Assembly (NCBI GenBank): GCA_003116875.1
Contig: BCKT01000020.1
Span: forward strand, 62,001 to 126,000
Direction of reading: 5' to 3'
DNA length: 64,000 bases
From: Takashimella koratensis
Taxonomy: Eukaryota > Basidiomycota > Tremellomycetes > Trichosporonales > Tetragoniomycetaceae
Notes under the pieces: model-generated
Databases searched by the model: none
Told to the model about the DNA's origin: nothing
The model's input: only the letters and a program-made list of their open reading frames with translations
Translations under genes and position numbers: made by a program
In this document: positions 1-10,526 of the stretch, in pieces
How positions within the stretch are numbered: the first letter of the stretch is position 1
How the letters are laid out: the number at the start of each line of letters is the position of its first letter

Positions 1-34
1 CGGTTGTCCTCTAACTCGCTCTCAACGCTTTTAG

Positions 35-397
35 GGCTGGTCAGCGGAAGCCAAGAAACTCATGGACGCTTCTGCCAACGACTACTACCTGCTCTCTCTG
101 GCTGCGATGCCGGACTACCAGCGCAAAGGTCTCGCTCGGGCTCTGATCGGAGCCATGGAACCCAAAGCACGCTCAGAGGAGCGCTTGCTCAGGCTGAGCT
201 GCCAGGATGATACCTACGTGAGTATCCTCAGTTTCAAAGATACCAGTCGTATATCATGGCTTACATCCATAAAGGTCATCTACGAGAAGTGCGGCTTCAA
301 AGTCGTGCTCGAAGACGTCATGAATCTTGGGCATGGGCATGGCACCTGTCTGTGGTTCTTCATGGCCAAAGACGTCAAGGATACTTCAGCGGCTTGA
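35..397 (+). CDS. GNAT-type N-acetyltransferase, 3' part (copy 1 of a tandem pair)
   Basis: Exons 35-217 and 275-397; the 57-nt intron is a multiple of three and has no stop, so splicing is supported by homology with copy 2 rather than by frame. The exon at 35 follows a TTTTAG acceptor and the 5' exons lie outside the window. The visible part is the C-terminal half of a GNAT fold: PDYQRKGLARALI has the Q/RxxGxG/A-type acetyl-CoA loop, and YEKCGFKVV is the usual beta6-beta7 'CGF' motif near the end. The family transfers acetyl from acetyl-CoA to an amine; the acceptor here cannot be read from sequence. The gene immediately downstream is a paralogue with the same last intron position, so the pair arose by tandem duplication. 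The stop is TGA at 395-397. Confidence 0.7.
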   Translation, partial: GWSAEAKKLMDASANDYYLLSLAAMPDYQRKGLARALIGAMEPKARSEERLLRLSCQDDTYVSILSFKDTSRISWLTSIKVIYEKCGFKVVLEDVMNLGHGHGTCLWFFMAKDVKDTSAA

Positions 398-1029
398 GTC
401 TATTCGCTGAGGAGATGGTCTCCAGGGTGTGGGGACATAGTCTGTGATGCATGAGAAAGTGTCAGAATCGCTCCTAAAGTGTGTAAAGCAAAAGAGATGC
501 GTCGTCGCCACATTTACTCCTGATAAGTATAGTTGATCGAGACCCAACGAGCGTCGCTTACGAGCTCTCCCGAGGAGATCGTGAGAGCAAAGTAAGCACG
601 AAGATGGCTCCAGGCTGGGGTCGGCGTACGTGCAAAGCAGGAGGGGAGGTCTGGACTCGGCCAACTTGGACACGTCCTTTGTGGCTCAAATCACAAAGGT
701 TGGATAACAGCCAGCTCTCACTCTCCCCGAGCAAAGCCGAATGCAGCCCTCTGTGCGTATGACGCGCAGGGATAGCAAGTGCAAGGAAGTCCTCCTTTCA
801 GTCTGTCAGCGAGCGGGGTCGAAACATGTCTGGCTGACTGGATCTCGTCATGTATCCTAGGTAGGAGTGCATATAATGGTAGGAAATCATCCGCGGCGTG
901 AGCTCACTCTCCTAATCCCAACTTCACCGCCCTCCCCTCCCTCTCCAAATTACCCCTTCCCCGCTCTCCCCCGCCCCATCCCCCCTCATACTCATTCGAA
1001 TGACAAACGCCTTGCCTCAACGGGCGGTC
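398..1029. other. Intergenic region between the tandem acetyltransferase genes
   Basis: 632 bases without a convincing gene. It should hold the 3' end of copy 1 and the promoter of copy 2. The last 130 bases are C-rich with runs of pyrimidines, a common look for core promoters in these fungi. I see no TATA box or tRNA. Confidence 0.5.
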
Positions 1030-2011
1030 ATGTCCCTCCCACCTCCAGCCCCTATGCGCGTGTTTCCTCTCGCATCCCCCGCACGTGAGTCGAAATGCCA
1101 CGTATCTGCTGCGCCGCTGTAGGTGGGTTGAAACCGTCGTAGTCTGATCTCTCTGTTACCTCTCATTTAGCTCAGCAGCTCAAAGAGGCGCTTGACGTCT
1201 ACATGATTGCGCATGAAGAGGGTACGTGAAGTGACCTTTCCTCGACCAACACCACGTCCTGCTTCCCAGCCCATTTGGCTAAACGGCTCGCAGACAGGTA
1301 CCATCGCTTTCTCGCCCGAGACAACGAGGAGACCCGAAGGTTGATGTATCTGTACAAGATGGAGAGGGCACTTTCTGGTGGACAAGTCTGGGTCGCCGAG
1401 ATTGGTGAAAAAATCGTCGCTGTTGCGCTTTGGGCGGTCCCAAGCCTCAGATCGTGAGTGGAGTTACTAACCAATTTGTACTGACCCTATTCCAATAGCG
1501 ACCGCTGTATGCCGTTGAGTGTCCGCAACAGAGACTTCTTCATGGAGCACTTGTCGACCCCGGCGAAGAGATGGGCGGAGAACCGGGTAAGTATCTCGAT
1601 GAGATCACAAGACATCGTGCTGATGAGTTTCAGACTGCTAGGCTTCCATCGGCGACTGCCATGAGGCTCTTGGACGATACGATCAAAGACTACTTCCTCA
1701 TCTCCCTCATCTGCCTCCCAGCCTTCCAAAACGACACCATTCGAAGCGCTTTGGTCAAGGCGATGGAGCTCGACGCCAACGCCGAGGGACGTCTCCTGAG
1801 TCTCTGCTGTCAAGAAGACACTTGCGTAAGTACCTCCATCCTTCAGACGTTACCCATAATTAACCGCACACGCACTTGTGCTTTCTCCTCCTCGCAGGGA
1901 GCTTACGAACGCTGCGGGTTCAAGGTCGTGTACAAAGACGAGGTGGATCTGGGAATAGGGGAGGGAGCTGTTCCATGGCTCTTTATGGTAAAAGATTTTA
2001 AGCAGGGTTGA
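1030..2011 (+). CDS. GNAT-type N-acetyltransferase (copy 2), divergent acetyl-CoA loop
   Basis: Six exons: 1030-1084, 1171-1221, 1294-1453, 1499-1586, 1634-1825, 1898-2011; all phases close and give 219 residues. The first exon is the weakest call. Family features: LKEALDVYM near the N-terminus, the strand VWVAEIGEKIVAVALWA of the central sheet, and YERCGFKVV near the C-terminus. It aligns with copy 1 throughout the shared part, including the position of the last intron. Where copy 1 reads QRKGLARAL in the acetyl-CoA loop, this copy reads QNDTIRSAL, without the glycine that contacts the pyrophosphate, so activity may be reduced or altered. Known of the family: acetyl transfer to small amines or protein N-termini. 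Substrate unknown. Confidence 0.75.
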
Positions 2012-2492
2012 GCGACGACCCCTGTGATGTACCGCAAAGCACAGATGATATGTATTTTTACCCGAAGCCCTCTCCCCCGGTGTTCAGTCAGCTGAGCACA
2101 GGCGTGAGCCGACTCAACACTGACCCGCCCGCTCCCCCACCCCCCCGCGCCGCCGACCCACCAGTGACCAACGTCATCATGTCCTACTCATTTCGCTCGG
2201 CTTCTCGGCGACAACGCACAAGCATACGTGGCGGCGACGGCGACGTTGCGTTGTTGCTCGAATACAGACCGAACCGAGTAACCACGCCTCTGCCGAGATG
2301 CCCGACTTGCCCGAAAGGAAGGGGACAGACGGCGACTCACAATAGTACGGCGATGTATTCGACTTTCGAAAGGTCGTGCGCAGGACATGTCGACAACAGG
2401 ATCTCGGCGACGCTTTGTCTAGGCTTCTTCTCGGATCACGGGGCGCTGATCGGGTCGGCCCAATCCAGAGCGTCGCACGCTCATTTGCGTAT
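2012..2492. other. Intergenic region before tRNA-Thr
   Basis: 481 bases. Open frames exist on both strands but lack family signals and typical splice sites. The stretch around 2128-2155 is a C-rich low-complexity tract. It probably holds the acetyltransferase 3' UTR and flanking DNA. Confidence 0.4.
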
Positions 2493-2577
2493 GCCTGAGT
2501 AGTTTAGGGGTAGATCGTTTGTTTCGTACTGTTGAGTCACCAGCGAAAGGTCGTCGGTTCGATTCCGACCTTAGGCA
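2493..2577 (+). tRNA. tRNA-Thr (anticodon CGT), with 13-nt intron
   Basis: The acceptor stem GCCTGAG (2493-2499) pairs with CTTAGGC (2570-2576), discriminator A at 2577. A box TAGTTTAGGGG at 2500-2510 and B box GGTTCGATTCC at 2556-2566 fit the Pol III consensus. The anticodon stem TTTGT/GCGAA (2518-2522 / 2543-2547) encloses TT-CGT-A at 2523-2528, then the intron CTGTTGAGTCACC at 2529-2541, then position 38 (A, 2542). The T stem GTCGG/CCGAC is perfect and the variable loop is five bases. One D-stem mismatch is present. A T run at 2584-2588 is the likely terminator. Confidence 0.85.
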
Positions 2578-2870
2578 GCTTATTTTTGGGTGCAGTGTCC
2601 GTGGGGCAAAGATTTATGAGGGCGGGTGAGGATGTTTGGTATTTGCCTTGATGGGATTGGCTGATGTGCCCTCTGTCGCGGGCCTATTTTATTGGGATAT
2701 CCCATTATAACAGAATTCCGACCTCACCCGGGGTCGGGGTCAGCCCTCAGCCCACAGGCCAGCACCAAATCATCATCCTCCGTTTGTCACCATCGCACCC
2801 ATTCTCAACCCCATCCTTTCTTTTTCTCGACCCGATTCACCCCTCCTACCTCACCCGTCACCCTCCAGCC

Positions 2871-3965
2871 ATGTCCCTCGTCCGCCCCGCCTTCCGTGCT
2901 GGTCTCGGAGTCCGCCAGCTGCACACCTGTACGTTTCCCTTGTAACTCTCCCTCTGTCTCCCTTTCTCCTCTGCCTTTCGAGGTTACAATTTCGTGTGGG
3001 AACGCTTCAAACATCTCATCGCAGACGACGTGAAGCGAGTGAAGATTGAGAGCAGAGATGAATCAAAGTCGAGGGAGTAAGATGAAACTGACCCTTGCTA
3101 TGTTTGATGCGTGATCAGCTCGAGTCTTGGCTGTCCAGGCGTCGCGACCACGGATGGATGCGACCGTTTCCGCCAACGAGACTGGTGGTTTCAAATACGT
3201 TCCAGGTGGTCGTGAGTATTGACTGGTATCCCCCCTCTTGGACCTCTCCTGGGAAACCCTCTCACCAGTTGGGGGAACGATCGTTGCTAACTTTCCCCTC
3301 TAGCCATCCTCAAGGGCACCGTCAACGATGCCACCACTTACCCGGCCCCTAACAAGGCTCACGGCTCGTACCACTGGGCATTTGAGCGACTCCTCTCTGC
3401 TGCCTTGATCCCTGTTACTGTTGGTGCCGCTGTCTCTACTGGTTCCGCCTACGTGAGTTTCGATATTCCCTACCTCCCTTGTCCTCCATCATAGGACCCA
3501 TCCTTGTCTCGCTTCCGTTTGGACGCGCATCATACGCACCTTCCTACCCTCACTGGCTCTTCAGCACACACCTCTTGCCTCATTTCCCTGGCATCGCCTC
3601 GATCTGCCCTAAATTGCGTGTTAACCTCCCCTGTAGCCAATTATGGACGGCATCCTCGCCGTCTCGCTCATCGTCCACTCCCACATCGGTTTCGACTCTT
3701 GCATTGTTGACTACATCCACGATCGCAAGTTCCCCCTCTGGGGTCCTGTTGCCCGCTGGGCACTTAGGATCGGAACCGGTCTCTCTGTCTGGGGTGTTTA
3801 CGAGTTCAACACGAACGACATCGGTGAGTCGAGAAACACTGCGATCATGGGACTTTTTATCCGCAAAAAGCGCTTTTGGTGTTTGCGTTGTAGCGAGAGT
3901 CCGGGCAAAGCTAACACCACAATCTAGGTCTCACCGAGCTCGTTCGCAAGGTCTGGACTGCTTAA
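2871..3965 (+). CDS. SDH4: Succinate dehydrogenase cytochrome b small subunit (complex II membrane anchor)
   Basis: Exons 2871-2928, 3119-3211, 3304-3452, 3637-3823, 3928-3965; 174 residues. It anchors succinate dehydrogenase in the mitochondrial inner membrane and helps bind heme b and ubiquinone. The N-terminus (MSLVRPAFRAGLGVRQLHT) is basic and hydroxylated, as expected for a mitochondrial presequence. Conserved CybS features follow: GSYHWAFERLLSAALIPV (first span), the second span with HSHIGFDSCIVDYI, whose histidine and the DY pair are the usual heme and quinone contacts, and a third span RIGTGLSVWGVYEFN. The first intron (190 nt) is long for this genome. Start chosen as the first ATG that gives a targeting sequence. 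Confidence 0.93.
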
Positions 3966-4214
3966 TCCACATGTAGTGTATATACCCATATCGCGATGGA
4001 TAAGTCCTAGCCAGCACATAACCGCCCTCTTCTCATGGCTCAAACCGAGGGCACAACCTGCTAATGCTTGACATACGGGATCTACATACACTTGTGCGAT
4101 CAGGAGAGACATGATACATGGCGACGGAAATGGGAATGAAGAAGTCGAGGACTGAAGGGAATCAGCCATTATAAGACATGAAGTGGACAGGCTGCTAAAA
4201 TATCATGTGATGAC

Positions 4215-6126
4215 CTAGAACCTCCCTCTCTTCGTGTCTGGACCACCATCGTCAGGTGTGATCTCAGTCAGAGCGGACCGAATCGCTTGAGCCCGTGCCA
4301 ATCCGGGCTTGGTCGGTGACGCGCTTCTGTTTCCATTTAGCACTGAAGCAGATCTCCTGAGCTGCGAAACTCACGCTGATCTCTCGTCCCCTGACCCTCG
4401 CTTTAAACCCTTGGCACTCGCGAACCCTCCAAATCCTCCGTTCTCCTCACTACGGTCGATGTCGATCTGGTGTTCGGCTCGAATCCTGGAAGCAGCGACG
4501 GCAGCAGCACTGGTCACTCCGCCTGTAGGGATTCGAGGCGATTCGGATCGAACTGGCGTGGTTGCGCTCGTTGCACTGATCGCGGATGAGATCGCTGCAG
4601 CTCGTGCATTGCGTCCTGATCCTGTGATAGCGACCTAGACAGAGTTAGTATTGCCTGAGGGCAAAATGTGAACTCACCTTTGGGGCATCGCTCGCTTTCA
4701 GCTTAGATCTCATACCATTAGCGATCGGCGTCGTTTCTGACCCGCTGTGAACTCGCTGAAAAGTACGCTGTTCATCTTGGAGGGCGGGATTCGTCGAGGG
4801 ATTTGAGACGGTCCTTGGAGGGGAAGGTGGCATAGGCGCGTCCGGACGCTGACGGTGGTTATAGGTGGGCGCCTCCGGGGCGTGAGCAGTCGTTCTCGGG
4901 GCAATCACAGGCTCGGGAGCTAACATCGCGCTGTACCGTGTCAGCATTGTGATCAATTGTTCAGTACTTACACATCGCCCTCCACACGAGCGCCCAGTAC
5001 CGATTCGTCAAAATGGTCGAAGAACGAGTCGCTCCCCATATCGTAGCTGTCTTCGGCTGTGGACACTTCCAAATCGTCGATGGATCGAAGAGGAGGCGAC
5101 AAGGGAGCTTCGTTCTGCTGTAAGGGAGGTTGCCGCTGGTTTGCAGCATCGTTGAACTTTGGAGGCGGGGGGATGGAGGTCGTTCGATTGGAAACGGGCA
5201 TCGGTGCGCCTTGCGGAGTGAACTCGGGTCGCCTCTCGAGGTCATCGACATTGAATTTGGCCTGCAGGTTTAGCTTGTGGCTGGTCAAGTTACTCACCGG
5301 TCCTACCTTGACCTTTGCGACTTCTTTCGTGTAATTGCGATCGTAAAGGCAGTTTCCAAGAACGTTGCCAAAGTACTTCAACGCTCTCTTGATCCCGTCC
5401 GTAACCGCTTCCTTCTGGGCCTAAGAAACAATATAAGCTTTGACTCGTGGTTGCTTTGCTCACCTTTTCCAGTGCAGCCCCTTTGCCTTTGAGATTCTCA
5501 CAGATCCCGAACCCAACATCTTCATGGTAGCAGCCGTCTTGAAGGGTGACGCGTACGATGGCGGTGATCCCGCAATTGACTCTGTCCCCCTCCTTCACGT
5601 CAAGCTGGAAGTCAGCAAACACCGAGGTTGCACTCACGTAGTCGATCTTGAGCGAGGTGATGGATGAGGACCACCCGTTGAAGCCAAACACTTCGTTGGC
5701 GAGGTTGACGACTGGGAAACGTTAGCAGGTAGACTTGGATTGACAGCGATCACGTACCCTTCCACCCTTCGATATAACTGAGGAGAGTACAGTTAGCCAA
5801 CATCCTTCCACCTCCGTGGATCAGGTAGCTCACCTCAACTTTGGTCCACCTCCTGGCCCCGGACGCTGCGTGATGTACTCTGGACCAAGCTTCCTTTGCA
5901 ACCTCGACTGCAAGGTCGCGACCTTTTCCTCTGACCAAGGTGTGAACCGCCCGCCGCCTGCGCCACTCATCATCCACGGCGGCATCCCATGGTGTGCTCC
6001 CCACTGGCTCCCGTCGGGGGCAGACATGACGTGCGGGGTCTTTTGCGGCATCGGGGAGTGCCGGGAGGGGCCCGGTCCAAATGGAGTCTGGACCGGGGGT
6101 AGGTAAGGGTTTGCGTTGGAGTTCAT
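4215..6126 (-). CDS. RAD52: Rad52 recombination mediator
   Basis: Nine exons on the minus strand: 6126-5834, 5777-5758, 5711-5638, 5604-5464, 5420-5298, 5261-4972, 4930-4678, 4634-4375, 4326-4215; 521 residues. Rad52 forms rings on single-stranded DNA, loads Rad51 over RPA and anneals complementary strands in double-strand-break repair. The conserved N-terminal DNA-binding domain is clear: [73 protein letters not shown] and NCLYDRNY. The C-terminal half is low complexity, ending KRGRF, and should bind Rad51/RPA. Two introns are only 33 nt (5605-5637) and 36 nt (5262-5297), both in frame; removal is required to match the family. Start at 6126 is an inference: other in-frame ATGs lie just upstream. 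Confidence 0.93.
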
Positions 6127-6533
6127 CGATGCGAGTAAGTGGGTGGAGAGAGTCATAGGGGGAAGGTGGTGGTGAGGAGGGGACGCGAGCAGGACTGTGG
6201 TCCTGGGGCGGTGGAGAGGACTGCGGGCCGGAAGGAGATGCTGAGGGTCTGGTAGATGGTGAGGATATGTCAAGTTGAAGTTGAGAGGTGTCGCGATGAG
6301 AGATGAGGAGGAGATGAGAAGACCAGTGGATGAGATGGATTTGGTGATTTGTTTGTGCCTTTGGTAGGTGAGGTGGACATTTCAAAAGCAGGCGCGAAGC
6401 GGGTGTGGCGAGTAGCAACTCTTAGACCACCGGGACTCGGTTGAGCAAGTCTCGCAGGATAGGAAGATGCCGGGCGACGTGATCGCCGAGATACCAATCT
6501 CTCCTTCGCACCGTCACAATCACCACCATCGCC
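6127..6533. promoter_or_regulatory. Divergent promoter between RAD52 and the membrane-protein gene
   Basis: 407 bases between the RAD52 start (minus) and the next start (plus). An ACGCG core, a partial MCB box, occurs at 6183-6187, about 57 bases upstream of the RAD52 start. No other clear element is visible. Open frames here on the minus strand are pyrimidine-rich and look like 5' UTR. Confidence 0.4.
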
Positions 6534-7326
6534 ATGTCCAGCTTAGACCCAGCGGCCACTGCAACTCCCGATCCCGCCTCTTCCTCTGAACGTGAGTCTA
6601 CCTCCTCTCCAGGCCCTCAGTAACCCTTGTCTCGCCTACTGACTAACTCCACTCGGTTTCTCTACATCCCCGTCTCAGCGCTTTTCGATTCCCCGCCTGC
6701 GTCCACATCTCCCTCCGAGAGCACCAGCTCCGAACCCGGCGACTACCGACCACACGGGCCTGGACTTCCGTCTATAGATGATTACAGACGACTCAACCGC
6801 TCAGCTACGCAGTGGGGGATGTACGCTGGTTGCGCGGGCGGAGGTGCCCTTGGTGAGTTGCTCATAGCTGGCCCTCTGCTCCAGGTCGATTCAGCTAACC
6901 CAGTCAAACAGCATACTTGTCTCATCGAAGAGGGTACAGTAAAAACACAACGACCTTAGCTTTTCTTTGTAAGTGAAAGCCGCCCATGGTCTCTGCGTAA
7001 AGGCAAGAATCATCTGCATGTACTAATCTTCCACAGTGGGTGGCACGATCATCTCGTTCATGACGTCCACCCGGATGCTATATGGTCGACTGAACGATAT
7101 CGACACCACGGCGTACGCGGCGCGCAGGCCTCAGGCAGAGGGAGGTGGGGGTCCACTCTTGACTGACTCGGTGGCGGTCGAGACGCAAGCTGCGCCGGGT
7201 AAGCTGGCCACCAGCGATCTCAGCGGGCGGACGCGGTGGGCCAAGGGCCGCGGGCTGGATGGCGAGGTTGAAGAGGAGACAGAGATGCGTGATACGTTCT
7301 TCCGACCAGGAGTGCCACGAGTATAA
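6534..7326 (+). CDS. Small predicted membrane protein, function unknown
   Basis: Exons 6534-6591, 6679-6852, 6912-6968, 7037-7326; 192 residues, all phases consistent. I do not recognise the family. Residues after an acidic, serine/proline-rich N-terminus contain DDYRRLNRSATQWGMYAGC and two short hydrophobic segments rich in small residues (around GMYAGCAGGGALAYL and TLAFLLGGTIISFM), separated by a basic loop with HRRGYSKN. That layout, small two-span hairpin with basic loop, is typical of mitochondrial or ER membrane proteins, but no targeting signal is evident. The C-terminal 90 residues are hydrophilic. It is head-to-head with RAD52. Confidence 0.7.
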
Positions 7327-7386
7327 ATCTCGGCGTCATCTCTCCCCGTCTCCAACAATCAACGCGACTGACAACGTAAGAGTGGA

Positions 7387-9822
7387 CTAGAAGTACGACG
7401 CTTCCGACTCTTTCTCCTCGTCTGCGGTTGCGCTCATACTCAGCGTCAAGCTCTCGCTCAACCCTGATCGGCGAGGGGTTGGACTCGCCGTCACTCCTCT
7501 TCTCGGAGACGAAGCCGACGAGTTACCCGTTGGCGTGATCGTCCACGCCCCACTCGTCTGGCGTGACCCCGAACCCGAGGCGGTGTCCGTGCCCGAACGC
7601 GACCAAGGTCGAGAGAACGTATGCGCCTGTGACCATGCTGGCGAGCTCGGTGTCGATAATGGCGGGTGAGCAGAGGAGAGCGTGAGCAGGAGGTTTTTCA
7701 AATTGGGCAAAGTATGACGGTGGTCGATTAGGCGAATGTTAGATTCGAGCATGAGCTAGTCTGTTAGCTGGGTAGTCAGGGGTTACTTGCTAGATGTATG
7801 TCCTTGTTGAGCAGGAAGACGGCGTACTCGTATCGATACCGCTCGACACCTTTTGCATATAGCGGGAACCTGGCTGTCAAACTCTGTTCAGGTGTGGGAA
7901 ACTCACGATCTGGCACCCTGCATTGAACTGATGACGTCTCGAACCATACTCTTGCTGCCAGCGTACGTGATGGGGTAGGGCAAACCCGCGCCCGCTGCAG
8001 CCCCCAGCCCATTGATATTGAGGTTGCCAAGAACGTGCAAGAGTAGCGCCGCATAGCCTAGTGCAGCGGAGGTAGTGCGCTCGTTGACGGACCCGTCATT
8101 AGACGAGAGCGGAGGCGCAGAGTCTTTCGGGTCGGTCGGAATAGGTAATGGGACCCCGAGGATGGAGTAGAGCAAAGTCGAGGGGTTGAGTGGTTGGATT
8201 GGGAAGATCGTATCGAGCGCTTGGACATGGTGGGCGCGCCAGTGGTAGATTGACGGGACGAGGGAGACGCGCTTAGCCCTGGTGATAGAGATATCAGTGA
8301 TTTGACAACTTAGTTTGTTTCGGTTGGTTGGGGATATGTCTTACTCGACTGAACGAATCTCCTCGGCTACCGACATGCCATGGTCCCGAAGCCGGGCGTG
8401 CGTTTCTTCCACAGCCGCCGAAGCCGCTCTTCGCCCTGTCAAAGCTTCACGTCGCTGCGCTATCCTCTCTTCCACTATTAATTGATCAGCTGGGGCCTCT
8501 TGGTTTGGGCAAGACCTACGTTGTGAAATCGATTTTTCGACATTTTCGACACATTGACGAACAAACTGCACCCGATTTGTACGCTCCGACACCTCTCGTT
8601 CCTGATAGACGTCAGCCAAGTCTCTCCCACCTATACGGGTGAACTCACTAAGAGGGTCCTTTGGTCGTCTTGAAGCAACTGGTCGATCTTGGTTTGCACG
8701 TCTGCTATACTCTTCTGCGTATCTGCGATCACCGCCTGGATATTGACCAATCTGTCCCACGTCAGCAAGAGTTCCCCTTTGCGACTATCGTATACGTACT
8801 GGTGTAGAGCACCAACCCCGACTCCCCTCTTCATCCTGGTTTGCCTCATACTCCTCTCGACGATCCCATTAGGTGCTCCGGGTCCCACCTGCTCTTCCAC
8901 CTCCTTTGTCGGGATGTAAAACACCCCTGGCTCTGTGGACAGCGTCACCTCGATCGTATTTGGCGGTAGTGCCTGTCCCGCGGTTGTCCTCTTCAACGCC
9001 CTCAGGTCAACTTCGGCCTTTGACATCATCGTCCATCGCTTGGACTTGACACTCGACCCACTGCTCGACTCTACCCAGACCTCGAAGACGACCCGGTGCG
9101 CTGCGGCTTCCTCGACAGTGAGCCAGGGTGCAAAGTCGGAGGCTGGTTCGAGCGCGAAACGAGGGTACGCTGATGGTCTGTGAATCGGAGAGAGAAAGAA
9201 CGGGGCCATGGGCGATGTGGAAGAAGATGACGAAAGAGAGCGATGAGAGAGGTAGTCTTTACCCCCTGATGTCGTAGAAGCAGGGGAGAGAGGGGATGTC
9301 GGTGTCGCTGGGACTTTTGGCAGTGCGATGAGTGCGACGAAACATCTCGCCAACGTCGGTGCACCTTCCATCTCGACTGTCTCCCCTTTCTCAGCCTCGT
9401 TCTCGTTCTCGACGACACTGTGGGTCGGCGAGTCGGGAGATGGGTGGGCCGGCCGGGCATGTTCCAACGCCTCGCCGGCGAGCGTCGGGGCACGGTGACG
9501 CCGTGAAACAGAGAGGTTGGGATGGGTCGAGGAAGAGCCGGATCGGGCGTGACGAGTCAGAGGGACAGTCAGAGGCGGAGCAGAGTGAGGTGCAGTGAGG
9601 CGGTGGATTCGGATACTAAGAGAGGTCAGTGAATGAGGGAGAGCAGTGGGAGGGAGTGGTGTGACCTACCCTGTGATATGTCGAACTCGGGCCTAAGAGG
9701 TCAACAAGGTCGAAATCAGCAGTGCATTGGAGTGGAGTGGAGTGGAGAGAGGGAGAACTTACACATGAAGGACTAGATGGTCCTGAGCCCAGAGCCATCC
9801 CGCTTTCTCCACTCAAAGTCAT
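7387..9822 (-). CDS. UVRAG / Vps38-like subunit of the PI3-kinase (Vps34) complex
   Basis: Exons on the minus strand: 9822-9763, 9692-9670, 9615-8800, 8751-8649, 8601-8520, 8474-8345, 8278-7907, 7869-7791, 7755-7387; 677 residues. Members bind Beclin/Vps30 in the Vps34 lipid-kinase complex of endosomes and autophagy. Seen: an N-terminal C2-like region (FVALIALPKVP; RVVFEVWVES; NTIEVTLSTEPGVFYIP), a coiled coil (residues about 275-390), and the conserved C-terminal part with LLYSILGVPLPIP, LGYAALLLHVLGNLN, LPYPITYAGSKS, RYRYEYAVFLLNKDIHLLM and TLPNLKNLLLTL. The introns at 8752-8799 and 8475-8519 are in frame without stops; I place them because they restore the heptad pattern. The intron 7756-7790 is a 35-nt GC-AG intron. 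Atg14 is the alternative, less likely because the cysteine-rich N-terminus is absent. Confidence 0.82.
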
Positions 9823-9997
9823 CGCCTAGTCGTGTCAATAATCAACGAGATGATGGATCGTTCTAAGTCGTCGTTGAACCGAGGAGACAGGAGACGGGAT
9901 TCACCCAGACCCGGTAGGGCACACTAGCCACGTGGTTCTCCCTCTGGGACGACCTATAGCATTATGGGAATGATCCTCCAGAGCTCCAAGCCGCCTC

Positions 9998-10045
9998 AGC
10001 AGCCTGAATCTCTCTCGCATTAGCAGCCTGAATCTCTCTCGCATT
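9998..10045. repeat. Perfect 24-bp tandem repeat, two copies
   Basis: The 24-base unit at 9998-10021 (starts AGCAGCCTGAATC, ends TCGCATT) is repeated exactly at 10022-10045. It lies in the 366-base intergenic stretch 9823-10188 between the UVRAG-like gene and tRNA-Leu, which otherwise holds nothing I can identify. Confidence 0.95.
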
Positions 10046-10188
10046 GCATCTCCATCCCTTGACATGCTCTGAAGATGACCTACTGCATCCTACCAAGAGA
10101 CCCACGCCCTGGCTGCGCCTCTGCAGGTCTTAGCACCAGGATCAAGGTCGGCGTGAGAATATATTTGAAAGGCTACCCCTATGTTTAC

Positions 10189-10289
10189 GCGGATTTGTCC
10201 GAGTGGTTATGGAGTCGGTTTCAAGAGTTTTTCTTGCCTGCCGAAGGCTCCGATGCGAAAGCGCGTGGGTTCGAATCCCCCAATCCGCA
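10189..10289 (+). tRNA. tRNA-Leu (anticodon CAA), with 13-nt intron
   Basis: Acceptor GCGGATT (10189-10195) pairs with AATCCGC (10282-10288); discriminator A at 10289. The anticodon stem TCGGT/GCCGA (10215-10219 / 10240-10244) encloses TT-CAA-G (10220-10225), intron AGTTTTTCTTGCC at 10226-10238 and position 38 (T). The long variable arm, a mark of tRNA-Leu/Ser, is present, and the B box GGTTCGAATCC is perfect. A T run at 10293-10297 terminates. Confidence 0.93.
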
Positions 10290-10526
10290 CATCTTTTTCG
10301 GCGGCTAAACAACCACAGAAGAATGATGGTGCCGAGTGATATGTACCCAGGGTGAGAATGGACCACGCAGTGCCGCATCTCTTCTTCTTAAACTTAGTTA
10401 ATGCATATGCGCCCAGCTACCTGTCGATGACTTTGCGTTTTGCTGATTCAATGCCCAAGGAACACACCCTTTGCCCTCTTCCTACCTCCAGCTGTACCCC
10501 TCCCCCCACCAAGCACTGCTTCCCCC

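Noticed and set aside
7874..7906. A 33-nt UVRAG-like intron ending GACAG
   Set aside because: It puts the next exon out of frame (phase 2). The acceptor four bases further, GACAGCCAG, gives GARSFPLYAKGVERY, which matches the family, so a 37-nt intron is used.
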